From Elusimicrobiaceae bacterium (lineage in GTDB: Bacteria; Elusimicrobiota; Elusimicrobia; Elusimicrobiales; Elusimicrobiaceae), in assembly GCA_017647245.1 (NCBI GenBank), contig JAGCKY010000088.1, positions 1 through 11,534 on the forward strand: a stretch of 11,534 bases of DNA, written 5' to 3'. The notes under the pieces are model-generated. The model was not told where the DNA came from. It saw only the letters and a program-made list of their open reading frames with translations, and did not search any database. The translations under genes and the position numbers were made by a program. This document shows, one piece after another, positions 1-7,745 of the stretch (position 1 is the stretch's first letter; every line of letters starts with the position of its first letter).

Positions 1-342
1 AGGCACGCCTGCCAAGTTCCAGCTTTGTTTGGAAATGGGTGCGGTTACAACGGCGGCGCGATGCTGTGCGGCCAGTTTGCAGGCAAGTTGCAAGGCCTTA
101 AAAGAGATTTCACCACCCCACGCGCTCGGTCCAATGCGCGCGGGTTTAGCGCGCAAAGATTCTACGGGAATCAAAGCGGAAAGTTTTTCACTCCACCCGG
201 CCGCGCGCAAACTATCCGGCTCGCCGATGATGACGGGCAGACAAGTGCGTTGCACCTGCGCACTGCGCAAGGCCTTGACGGTTACTTCCGGGCCGATGCC
301 GCACGGATCTCCGGTGGTGATAAAAATAAGTGGCTTTAGCAT
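1..342 (-). CDS. pdxA: 4-hydroxythreonine-4-phosphate dehydrogenase PdxA, N-terminal part (cut by window edge)
   Basis: The first 114 codons of an open frame run off the left edge, so the C-terminal two thirds are missing. PdxA oxidises 4-phosphohydroxy-L-threonine with NAD(P)+ in the cytoplasm, a step of the DXP-dependent pyridoxal phosphate pathway. The sequence shows the family's N-terminal signature TTGDPCGIGPE at residues 9-19 and the later AVVTAPISKQSWNLAG block at 97-112, which matches the (I/V)TAPI(S/H)K...AG segment of PdxA. The metal-binding His region (GHTE) would lie just beyond the edge. The spacing between the two blocks is somewhat shorter than in the E. coli protein. The ATG at 342 is chosen because the signature follows it directly as in other PdxA proteins. 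No clear Shine-Dalgarno precedes it; instead a strong hairpin ends 8 nt upstream. It follows a surA-like gene, as in the E. coli surA-pdxA order. Confidence 0.9.
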   Translation of the reverse strand, partial: MLKPLIFITTGDPCGIGPEVTVKALRSAQVQRTCLPVIIGEPDSLRAAGWSEKLSALIPVESLRAKPARIGPSAWGGEISFKALQLACKLAAQHRAAVVTAPISKQSWNLAGVP

Positions 343-374
343 AAAATACAAAGGCGGCCTAATCAGGCCGCCTT
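343..374 (-). terminator. Rho-independent terminator-like hairpin between the surA-like gene and pdxA
   Basis: A perfect 10-bp GC-rich inverted repeat, AAGGCGGCCT (351-360) and AGGCCGCCTT (365-374), has a 4-nt loop. Read on the minus strand it is followed by TGTATTTT, an interrupted U-tract that runs directly into the pdxA ATG. It starts 16 nt after the stop codon of the surA-like gene, so it probably ends or attenuates the pbp1A-mfd-parvulin transcript. On the plus strand the tail is ACTTTT, but nothing is transcribed towards it from that side in this window. The unusual point is that the next gene starts only 8 nt beyond the stem. Confidence 0.7.
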
Positions 375-390
375 ACTTTTGATACTAAAT

Positions 391-1569
391 TTATTTAGCA
401 GCTTTTTCAGCTTCTTTTTTGGCTTCTTCGGCCGCGCGTAAGGCGGCGGCTTTTTCAATTTCGGCATCTACGTCAAATTTTTTGGTGACTTTGATGTCGG
501 CTTTGTCAGCCAAGCCGTTAACATAATCCATCATGGCCAGCTCAATGCGCTGTTGCGCCAAATACTGGGCTAAATCTTGCGCAATGATTTCATAAGTAAT
601 TTCTTGTTTGGCGCGTTTTTCTTTGATTTTTAAGATGTGCCAACCGAGTTCGGTTTTAATCGGCGCGCTGACTTTTCCGACGGGCAAAGAGAAAGCCGCG
701 GCATCAATTTCTTTGGGTGCAATGCCTTTAATTAAAATCATATCGCCGCCGCTGGCCAAAGCGGTTTTGTCTTCTGTGTATTTTTTGACTTCGGCAGAAA
801 AATCAGCCCCGCCGTCCAATTCTTTTTTAATTTGTTTGGCCAGTTCTTCTTTTTTCTTCACTTCGGCCGCAGGCATATCTTTGGTAACAGCCAAATAAAT
901 ATGTCCTACGCGCACTTGTTCGGCGGTTAATTGCGTTAATTTGGTGGCAATCAGTTGTGCTTCACGAAAGCGGGCCGGATTTTCTTTTTCCAATTTTTTA
1001 AGGGCTTTGGTGTCATTTTTCATCACGGCTTCAATGTCGGCATACAATGCTTTTACGTCCGCTTCTTCCACGGGTTTAACGGTGGATTGGATTTGCGTTT
1101 CCAAAAGTTTTTTGACAGCCAAATCTTTTTTGAGTTTTTCTTTGTAAGCAGCCAGCGTGAGGTGTTGTTTTTTAAGTTCCTCGGTAAAGCGTTTATCGGC
1201 GCCTTTGGGGTCGGGTTGGCCGTTGGCATCTATGGCAAAGCGGGTTTTGATTTGATTGAGCGCTTCTTCTAGTTCCGAATCCTTTACCTGTACTTTGGCT
1301 TCTTTGGCCGCTTGAGAAAGCAGTTGTTTGGAAATTAATTCTTTAAGCACCTGTTTGCCGATTAAATCTTTGGCAAAGGGTTGTTGTAAGGCCTGCGGCG
1401 CGGTGGCCTGATATTGTTCAATGACCGCATCATACATTTGGTCATAGTCGGTAGCCAATATCGGCTGTCCGTTGACGGTAGCAACGGAAGATTCCATTAC
1501 TTTTGCCTGCGCTGTAATAGCCAGACAGAGCCCGATAACGGGCAAGATAAATTTAGTCATTTTGTTCAT
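391..1569 (-). CDS. SurA-like periplasmic peptidyl-prolyl cis-trans isomerase (parvulin family)
   Basis: A 392-residue secreted folding factor, likely periplasmic, assisting outer-membrane or secreted proteins. Residues 1-22 form a signal peptide (hydrophobic core ILPVIGLCLAI, AQA cleavage motif before K23). A SurA-N-type chaperone region (about 26-170) begins with the typical VATVNGQPI and is rich in charged helices. One PpiC/parvulin domain (about 218-320) carries VGHIYLA (His223), the SGGD turn (273-276) and GWHILKI (His311), so both parvulin His positions are kept. The tail (about 366-392) is Ala/Glu/Lys-rich and probably helical. E. coli SurA has two parvulin domains; this protein has one. 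The start at 1569 is supported by AAGGTGG six nt upstream; Met4 is an alternative. It overlaps the upstream lipoprotein gene by 17 nt, implying co-expression, and precedes pdxA after a hairpin. The family call is firm; calling it the SurA orthologue is less certain. Confidence 0.88.
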   Translation of the reverse strand: MNKMTKFILPVIGLCLAITAQAKVMESSVATVNGQPILATDYDQMYDAVIEQYQATAPQALQQPFAKDLIGKQVLKELISKQLLSQAAKEAKVQVKDSELEEALNQIKTRFAIDANGQPDPKGADKRFTEELKKQHLTLAAYKEKLKKDLAVKKLLETQIQSTVKPVEEADVKALYADIEAVMKNDTKALKKLEKENPARFREAQLIATKLTQLTAEQVRVGHIYLAVTKDMPAAEVKKKEELAKQIKKELDGGADFSAEVKKYTEDKTALASGGDMILIKGIAPKEIDAAAFSLPVGKVSAPIKTELGWHILKIKEKRAKQEITYEIIAQDLAQYLAQQRIELAMMDYVNGLADKADIKVTKKFDVDAEIEKAAALRAAEEAKKEAEKAAK

Positions 1570-2437
1570 AAATTACCACCTTATATTTATTTTGCAAAGC
1601 ATCTAACGCCGCATCACGCTTTTGGTTTTCCAAAATGGTGCGGATACGGGGGGAAGCATCTTTTAACGAAAGGCGCCGCTCACCCGTTTTCATAATTATA
1701 TGAAATCCTTGCGAGGTTTTGACAAATCCTTGTACGCTGCCCACCGGGGAATTGGCCGCCACTACTTCCAGTTCCGGGATAAATTCGCCCGGCATAAACG
1801 AAAGCTCCTTGCCGCGGCTGCGCTCCGGTGCGACGGAGTATTGGCGCTCTAATTCTTTCCAGCGGTTCTTTTTGTGTTTGAGTTCACGCAAAATGGTTTC
1901 CGCAGTTTGCGCATCGGCGATGATGATTTGTCTGATCGTCATTTCATAGGGATATTTTTTGAAATAGGTTTCAATTTCGCTGTCGGTTATCTTGAGCGCT
2001 TCTTGCTCATGTTGGTGATTGTCCCACATGCGCAGCAGTAATTGACGGGCATAGTTTTGGTAAATTTCGGTCAGCTGGGCGCGTTTGTCTTCCAATGCGT
2101 CTAAATACTGTTCGGATTTATCCAATTCTTTTTCTTTAGCGTCCAGGGTGGCCAATTTTTCGCGGACCAACAGTTGTATAAAATTACGTTGCCCGATGGG
2201 CGTTTGGGCAAAAGCACGGTCCTGCGGGTCCAAAGTTTCCAAAATTTCATCCAGTTGTGCACGGGTAATATACTCCGGGCCCACCTGCGCGACCCAAACC
2301 TCTTGAGATTGGTCCTGTGCGGGAACGGTAGGCGCGGGTTGGTCAAAGTCTACTTCAGCCAACGGATCGGCCGGTTGCGGTTTATTGCACGCAGCCAAAC
2401 ACGCTAAACATAGAAAAGAAATCCAAAACTGTTTCAT
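1553..2437 (-). CDS. Parvulin-family lipoprotein (PrsA/SurA-like foldase)
   Basis: A 294-residue lipoprotein. The N-terminus MKQFWISFLCLACLAAC ends in the lipobox LAAC, so Cys17 should be lipidated and the protein membrane-anchored on the periplasmic side. A proline-rich linker (about 18-45) leads to a SurA-N-like segment (VWVAQVGPEYITRAQLDEIL, about 47-66) with long charged helices. A parvulin-type domain follows at about 164-254, with the GKELSFMPGEF stretch and GFHIIMK (His246). The position that usually holds the first catalytic His (RxxHI) is Gln170 in TIRQIII, so isomerase activity may be low and the role mainly chaperone-like. This resembles PrsA-type and inactive SurA domains, but activity cannot be decided from sequence. 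It sits 17 nt after mfd and overlaps the next parvulin gene by 17 nt; the pair may be functionally linked. No Shine-Dalgarno is visible; coupling to mfd or a local start (see the -10-like box at 2445-2453) may apply. Confidence 0.85.
   Translation of the reverse strand: MKQFWISFLCLACLAACNKPQPADPLAEVDFDQPAPTVPAQDQSQEVWVAQVGPEYITRAQLDEILETLDPQDRAFAQTPIGQRNFIQLLVREKLATLDAKEKELDKSEQYLDALEDKRAQLTEIYQNYARQLLLRMWDNHQHEQEALKITDSEIETYFKKYPYEMTIRQIIIADAQTAETILRELKHKKNRWKELERQYSVAPERSRGKELSFMPGEFIPELEVVAANSPVGSVQGFVKTSQGFHIIMKTGERRLSLKDASPRIRTILENQKRDAALDALQNKYKVVIYEQND
1576..1582 (-). promoter_or_regulatory. Shine-Dalgarno of the surA-like gene
   Basis: AAGGTGG lies 6 nt before the ATG at 1569, inside the end of the upstream lipoprotein gene. 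It supports ATG 1569 over the in-frame ATG at 1560 and allows translation from within the upstream coding region. Confidence 0.7.
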
Positions 2438-2444
2438 TACTTAT

Positions 2445-2453
2445 ACTATACCA
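2445..2453 (-). promoter_or_regulatory. Possible extended -10 box before the lipoprotein gene
   Basis: On the minus strand the intergenic gap holds TGG-TATAGT (TGn extension plus a hexamer one base from TATAAT), ending 7 nt before the ATG at 2437. If used, transcription would start at or next to the ATG. There is no good -35 at 16-18 nt; a TTGAAC lies about 21 nt upstream. It is AT-rich intergenic sequence, so chance is a real possibility. Confidence 0.25.
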
Positions 2454-2454
2454 T

Positions 2455-5400
2455 TTAAGATACTAGGATATGTTCAAAAAAGCTAATTATTTGCTCAGCT
2501 TGCCGGGTGGGATCGGCTTGTGGCGGCAAGGTGATGCGGATACCGTCGCCGTGACGGGATTTAATAAATTGTGCCCGTGTACTGTATTGTTTAAAGAGTT
2601 GGGCCGGAAAATCGGGCGGCATGTGAAAATCATGCGTGAAAAATACTTCCACCGCTGGGGCGATGTATTGTACACGGTACATTTTAAGTTGTCCTGCCCG
2701 GCGAGCCAGTTGCAAAATGCGGTTTAAGTTTGTGAGTTCGGGGGGAATAGGGCCGGCAAAATCCTGCAATTTGGCAAGCAACTGCTTTGCGCGGGTTTCG
2801 TCTGCGCTCATTAATTCTTTATAATACTTTAAGCGTTCGCTGTCATCGGGCAAATAGTCCGGCGGAATATAAGCGGCCAACGGTAAACTGATAGTAGCGC
2901 GTATGTCGCGCCGGACGGGTTCGCCTTTTAATTTTTTCACTTCCGCCGCGACCAAATCACAATACAAGCTCAGGCCCACTTCATTGGCGTAACCGTGCTG
3001 TTTGACACCTAACAGTTCACCCGCGCCGCGTATTTCCATATCGCGCAAGGCCAGTTTAAAGCCGCTACCGAGCTCGCTAAATTCCATAAGAGCCGAAAGG
3101 CGTTTTTTGGCTTCTTCGGTCGGGTCTTTTTCTTTGGAGAGCGAGACGTGCAAGGACGCTAATTCTTCGGCATACGGGTTGTGATCCTCGGGCTTTTTAA
3201 ACAGCCAGTCCGGGTGGAAAAGGTAGCAGTACGCTTTTTTATCGCCGCGGCCGATACGCCCGCGCAATTGATAGAGTTGTGCTAAGCCGAAATTTTGCGC
3301 ATTTTCCACAACTAAAGTATTAGCGTTGGTGATGTCTATGCCGGATTCAATAATGGTAGAGGCCAGCAAAATATCATATTTCCCTTGATTGAAATCCCAC
3401 AGAGTTTGTTCCAGTTCGCTTTCTTTCATTTGTCCGTGTGCCATACAAATACGCGCTTCGGGTACGAGCTTTTTTAGAAACAGATAGCGGCTTTCCATAC
3501 TTTGCACGCTGTTGTATACATAATAAATCTGTCCACCGCGGGCGAGTTCCTGCAAGATAGCCGCTTGCGCGAGTTCATTATTCCACGGAGTAACGACTGT
3601 TTTAATCGGCGTACGTCCGCGCGGCGGGGTGTCAATCATAGAAATATCGCGCAAGGCAGAAAGCGATTGATTTAGTGTGCGCGGAATGGGTGTGGCACTT
3701 AACATCAAAGTATGCACTCCGGCGCTTTTTGCTTTGATTTTTTCTTTTTGACGCACACCAAAACGGTGTTCCTCATCAATAATCACAAGCCCTAAATCTT
3801 TAAACGCAATGTCTTTAGATAACAAGCGATGTGTACCGATAATAATATCACATACGCCGTCTTTGACTTGGCGTACGATCTCTTTTTGCTCTTTTTTGGT
3901 TTGAAAGCGGCAAAGCATTTGTATATTTACCGGAAACCCCGCCATACGTTTGGTAAATGTTTTGTAATGCTGGTCTGCCAAAATGGTGGTGGGCACAAGC
4001 ATCATGACTTGTTTGCCACTCGTTACTGCATGCAACGCCGCACGCATCGCTACTTCCGTTTTGCCAAAACCCACATCGCCCACCAGCACGCGGTCCATGG
4101 AGCGGTCTTGTGATAAATCGTTCAATACATCTTCTATGGCTTGGATTTGCCCGGCAGTTAATACAAAAGGGAAAGAGTCGGCAAATTCCTGCTCTAAATT
4201 GGGATCGCCCGGTAAGGCCTGTCCGCCGGTCGCTTGGCGCAGGGCTTCTAATTTTAAAATTTCTTTAGCGGTTTTTTGTGCCTCTTCTTTGACACGTTTT
4301 TTAACCTCTTTCCACGTCACGCCGCCCAGGGTGGACAGCGAAGGCGCCTTGCCGCCCGCGCTGATGTATTTTTGTACGAGTTTGAAATCCTGCATGGGTA
4401 CATAGAGTTTGCTGTTGCGGCGAAATTCAATAAGCAGGCAATCGGTTGGGTTTTTGTCATCTTCCAAAATTTTAAGCCCCAAATACTTGCCGATGCCGTA
4501 ATGTTGGTGCACGATATAATCGCCGGGGCGTAAGTCTTTGAAACGTACTTTTTGTGCGTTTTCTATATGAAAATTTTTAAGTAGAGAAGATGCATAATAC
4601 TTGCGGTTTAAGATTTCGCCCGATGTAATATAAGACATTTTGTCTTGGAGTTGATAAAATCCGTGGCTCAGTAGCGAAATTTGCAAGGGCAATTTTTTTA
4701 AATGTTCATATTCCTGCATGAGTTCGGACAAGCGGTCTAATTCGCCGCGGTTTAAGCAGGTAATAACCGGGCACAAACCTTGCGCTTGCAAAGAAGCGAC
4801 CTCTTGGTCTAACAGTTTAAAATTGGCTTGAAAAGCGATATTGGATTTGAAATTGCAATCGGTAGCGCCCCGCAAAGGCGTAGCGGAAAAAACCGCCGCG
4901 CCGGGGTATAAATTCAAATCTATATCCGATGCAGGATTAGACAAAATGACTTGCGCTTGCGGCAAATAATCTGCCAGCGTGGCAGGTAGATTTTCCCATG
5001 TAAGCGGCAAAATGACCAGTTTGTCCAAATAGGCGGTAGTACTTTGCGTATCAATATCAAACGTGCTGATGGTGGAAATTTTATTGCCCGAAAAATACAA
5101 GCGTACCGGAGTAGCGTTTGACGGACTGAACACATCTACCACACTGCCGCGCACCGCATAATGACCGGGCAATTCTGTGTAATCCTCGCGCGTGTAACCC
5201 AGCGACTGTAATAAATCCAATAATTCTCCGCGGCGGCAAGTGTCGCCCTGTTTTAGCGTTAAGGTACGGGTGGAAAATTCCGCGGGACCGGGTAAAGGCG
5301 TTTGCCAAGCTAAATAAGAGGTGGCCAGCGCATAGGGGTGCTTGCTGTGCAATAACTCGTACAAAGCGGCCGCTTGTCCGGACGGCATTTCCGGGAAAGT

Positions 5401-5583
5401 AAGCACCAGTGTGTTTTTAGGAGCAAATTCGTGTACGGCATTAGCAAAATCTTCGGGAATAGCGGCAGTTAGATAAACAATGTTTTTTTTCTTATTTAAG
5501 TAGTTTTTGGCCGCAAAGTATCCTTCCGCACCTTCATTGGGCAGACCTTGAAAAAAAGAAATACTACCGGACAACTGCTTCAT
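2455..5583 (-). CDS. mfd: Transcription-repair coupling factor Mfd
   Basis: A 1042-residue ATP-driven DNA translocase that removes RNA polymerase stalled at lesions and recruits UvrA for nucleotide excision repair. Residues 1 to about 195 correspond to the UvrB-like module; HYAVRG (Arg145) and PVRLYF (Arg161) align with the E. coli Arg165/Arg181 region that contacts UvrA, as I recall it. The RNA-polymerase-interacting domain spans about 349-405 (RPGDYIVHQHYGIGKYLG, then SKLYVP). The helicase core has Walker A GDVGFGKTE (502-510), DEEH (603-606), SATPIPRT (629-636), STIIESGID (742-750) and QLRGRIGRG (772-780). The TRCF C-terminal region begins near 850 (RGAGELLG). It is about 100 residues shorter than E. 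coli Mfd (1148), the loss being in the N-terminal half. An in-frame TGA at 5587-5589 excludes a longer start. No strong Shine-Dalgarno is visible. It lies 29 nt after the pbp1A gene and 17 nt before the lipoprotein gene. Confidence 0.97.
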   Translation of the reverse strand: MKQLSGSISFFQGLPNEGAEGYFAAKNYLNKKKNIVYLTAAIPEDFANAVHEFAPKNTLVLTFPEMPSGQAAALYELLHSKHPYALATSYLAWQTPLPGPAEFSTRTLTLKQGDTCRRGELLDLLQSLGYTREDYTELPGHYAVRGSVVDVFSPSNATPVRLYFSGNKISTISTFDIDTQSTTAYLDKLVILPLTWENLPATLADYLPQAQVILSNPASDIDLNLYPGAAVFSATPLRGATDCNFKSNIAFQANFKLLDQEVASLQAQGLCPVITCLNRGELDRLSELMQEYEHLKKLPLQISLLSHGFYQLQDKMSYITSGEILNRKYYASSLLKNFHIENAQKVRFKDLRPGDYIVHQHYGIGKYLGLKILEDDKNPTDCLLIEFRRNSKLYVPMQDFKLVQKYISAGGKAPSLSTLGGVTWKEVKKRVKEEAQKTAKEILKLEALRQATGGQALPGDPNLEQEFADSFPFVLTAGQIQAIEDVLNDLSQDRSMDRVLVGDVGFGKTEVAMRAALHAVTSGKQVMMLVPTTILADQHYKTFTKRMAGFPVNIQMLCRFQTKKEQKEIVRQVKDGVCDIIIGTHRLLSKDIAFKDLGLVIIDEEHRFGVRQKEKIKAKSAGVHTLMLSATPIPRTLNQSLSALRDISMIDTPPRGRTPIKTVVTPWNNELAQAAILQELARGGQIYYVYNSVQSMESRYLFLKKLVPEARICMAHGQMKESELEQTLWDFNQGKYDILLASTIIESGIDITNANTLVVENAQNFGLAQLYQLRGRIGRGDKKAYCYLFHPDWLFKKPEDHNPYAEELASLHVSLSKEKDPTEEAKKRLSALMEFSELGSGFKLALRDMEIRGAGELLGVKQHGYANEVGLSLYCDLVAAEVKKLKGEPVRRDIRATISLPLAAYIPPDYLPDDSERLKYYKELMSADETRAKQLLAKLQDFAGPIPPELTNLNRILQLARRAGQLKMYRVQYIAPAVEVFFTHDFHMPPDFPAQLFKQYSTRAQFIKSRHGDGIRITLPPQADPTRQAEQIISFFEHILVS

Positions 5584-5612
5584 AAATCACAACAAGGACC
5601 GCACCCGATTCG

Positions 5613-7745
5613 TTAGAAACTGGTGGGTTCGGTACCTTTCTTAAATGCTTCTAAAAATTTGTTCGGGTCGGTAGGCGTAGCCAGTTTGCCCGTGTTGGGA
5701 TTGATATAAGAGAAAGAAATTCCTTCCGGCACAGTAAAGTCATCATTGGGTTCGTCTTTTAAAATCTGCTCCATAATATCTGTCCACCAACGTGCGGTGG
5801 TACTACCGGTCCAATGGTATTTCTCTTGGGAAGTATCGTCATCATATCCCATCCATGCGGCCGCGGCGGTGTAAGGCGTCATGCCCACAAACCACATATC
5901 GCGGTGACTTTGCGTAGTGCCTGTTTTTCCGGCAATTGCGCGGCGCAAGCGGTTGGCGGCCGTACCGCTACCGCGCTGAACTACGCCTTTCATCATATTA
6001 ATCAGCAGGTAAGAGTCTTGCGGGGTAAACGCCTCGCGCTCTTGTCCGATATGTTCTTCTAAAAGGCGGCCGTTATTGTCTTCTACTTTTTCTATGTAGT
6101 AGTTATCGGTGTGGATACCCCCGTTGGCAAAAGTAGAAAGTGCGGCTAAATGTTCGTCCATATTAATCACACTTACCCCTAGCGCCAGCGCCGGGACACG
6201 CGGCAACGGAGCAGTCAGCCCGGCTTGGCGCGCGACGTCAATTACTTTGCGCGGGCCAATGGCATCAATCAAATTTACGGACACTAAATTTTTGGATTTT
6301 TCCAACGCGCGGCGCAACGTAATCCAGCCATCACTGCGTCCGCCGTAATTTTGCGGGACCCATACGTTGAAATTTTTACTGCCGATAAAGGATTGCGCCG
6401 CCAAATCCAGCGAATATAAATCCGCATTTTCATCAAAGGAATGCCATGTGCGTCCGTCAAAGTAAAACATCGTAGGCAAATCTTTGACCAAAGTGGCGGG
6501 CGTGTAACCTTGTTGCAAAGCGGCCATCCATACATACGGTTTAAAAGAAGAACCCGGCTGACGGCGCGCTTGCGTAACGCGGTTAAATTTACTGTCTGAA
6601 AAACTGCGTCCGCCGACCATAACCCGCACGGCTCCGGTTTTTACATCGCGTACCATAAAAGCCCCTTGCAGGCGCGGATAATCTTCACGCTCGGTAGAGG
6701 TTGTGTTTTCGTCTTCTTCGGTGGCGCTACGGATATCGGCTTCCGCATCGTTAGGGTCAATTTCAATGCCGAGCCCTTTGGCGATGACCATATCAAATTC
6801 CTGTAATTTTTGATTCATTATTTGCTCGGCTTGGATTTGTTGGTCAATGTCTAATGTGGTGTAAATGTTTAACCCGCCTTTCCACAAGGTTTCCGTGCCG
6901 TATTTGGGCTCCAAAATGCGGCGTATGTGTTCAATGAAATACAAACCGGGTTTATCGCCCTGTGCGGTGGGTTCTTTTTCGGGCAAAGGTTCGGCTTTGG
7001 CTTTTGCCAAATCTTCATCGGAAATATAACCCTGATCATGCATAACTTGCAATACCAAATTGCGCCGTTCGCGCGCGCGACCGGGATTGACAAACGGATT
7101 GTAATTGCCCGGGGAAGGAATTAAGCCCACCAGCAAAGCGGCCTCTCCGGTAGTCAGTTCGGACAATTCTTTATTGAAGTAGCGTTTGGCGGCGGCTTTT
7201 ACACCGTACGCGCCACTGCCTAAATAAATTTCATTGAGATACAGTTGCAAAATTTCGGGCTTACTGAAACTATATTCAATTTGCACCGCCAAAATAATTT
7301 CGCGAATTTTGCGGATAATCTTTTTTTGCTGAGTCAAAAATACGCCGCGCGAAAGTTGTTGGGTTAAGGTAGAGCCGCCCTGTTGAGCGCGTCCGGTTAC
7401 TAAATCGTTCATCAGCGCACGGAAAATACCGCGGGTGGAAAAACCGACGTGTTTAAAGAAGTCGCGGTCTTCCATGGCCACCACGCCGTTTTGCAAATCC
7501 ACCGGGATTTCGGAAAGCGGTACCATACTGCGTTTTTCAATGGAAAATTCATGCACCAGTTTACCGTTACGGTCAAATACTTTGCTGGTGAGCGAGGGGG
7601 TGTATTCTTCCATTTCATAGACGGGGGGAATGCCGGAAATAATATAGCGCATAAATACCGCGCCGCCCAAAACACAGAGTATCAGACCCAATAGGGCGCA
7701 GCATATAAACACTTTGGAAGACAGAAAATTTTTTAACCCTTTCAT
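5613..7745 (-). CDS. Bifunctional class A penicillin-binding protein (PBP1A-like)
   Basis: A 710-residue peptidoglycan glycosyltransferase/transpeptidase that polymerises lipid II and cross-links the stem peptides outside the inner membrane. It has a short cytoplasmic tail, one membrane anchor (about 12-36), a GT51 domain (about 60-235) with EDRDFF (Glu92), QGGSTLTQQ (122-130), the second catalytic-type Glu149 in KIREI and LYLNEIYLG (168-176), then a linker. The transpeptidase domain (about 360-665) has all three motifs: SSFK (Ser399, Lys402), SKN (484-486) and KTGT (607-610). The 710-residue length is compact compared with E. coli PBP1A (850). It is the first gene of the minus-strand run with mfd and two parvulins, divergent from the kinase operon. 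There is no Shine-Dalgarno before the ATG; a TGC-TATAAT box lies 6 nt upstream, so the message may be leaderless. The family call is certain; equating it with mrcA or ponA is a naming choice I do not make. Confidence 0.96.
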   Translation of the reverse strand: MKGLKNFLSSKVFICCALLGLILCVLGGAVFMRYIISGIPPVYEMEEYTPSLTSKVFDRNGKLVHEFSIEKRSMVPLSEIPVDLQNGVVAMEDRDFFKHVGFSTRGIFRALMNDLVTGRAQQGGSTLTQQLSRGVFLTQQKKIIRKIREIILAVQIEYSFSKPEILQLYLNEIYLGSGAYGVKAAAKRYFNKELSELTTGEAALLVGLIPSPGNYNPFVNPGRARERRNLVLQVMHDQGYISDEDLAKAKAEPLPEKEPTAQGDKPGLYFIEHIRRILEPKYGTETLWKGGLNIYTTLDIDQQIQAEQIMNQKLQEFDMVIAKGLGIEIDPNDAEADIRSATEEDENTTSTEREDYPRLQGAFMVRDVKTGAVRVMVGGRSFSDSKFNRVTQARRQPGSSFKPYVWMAALQQGYTPATLVKDLPTMFYFDGRTWHSFDENADLYSLDLAAQSFIGSKNFNVWVPQNYGGRSDGWITLRRALEKSKNLVSVNLIDAIGPRKVIDVARQAGLTAPLPRVPALALGVSVINMDEHLAALSTFANGGIHTDNYYIEKVEDNNGRLLEEHIGQEREAFTPQDSYLLINMMKGVVQRGSGTAANRLRRAIAGKTGTTQSHRDMWFVGMTPYTAAAAWMGYDDDTSQEKYHWTGSTTARWWTDIMEQILKDEPNDDFTVPEGISFSYINPNTGKLATPTDPNKFLEAFKKGTEPTSF

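Noticed and set aside
25..382. Two overlapping plus-strand frames at the left edge
   Set aside because: They are antisense to the clearly recognisable PdxA N-terminus and have no family features.
955..1272. Phe-rich plus-strand open frame that looks membrane-like
   Set aside because: It is the complement of Lys/Glu-rich codons in the surA-like gene; the apparent hydrophobicity is a reading artefact.
1553..1569. Frameshift splitting one long SurA into two genes
   Set aside because: Each protein has its own export signal (lipobox versus signal peptidase I type), its own SurA-N-like region and its own parvulin domain, and the second gene has a Shine-Dalgarno; they are two genes.
3983..4405. 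140-codon plus-strand open frame opposite mfd
   Set aside because: It lies wholly antisense to the conserved helicase region of mfd, shows no recognisable motif and is an expected shadow.
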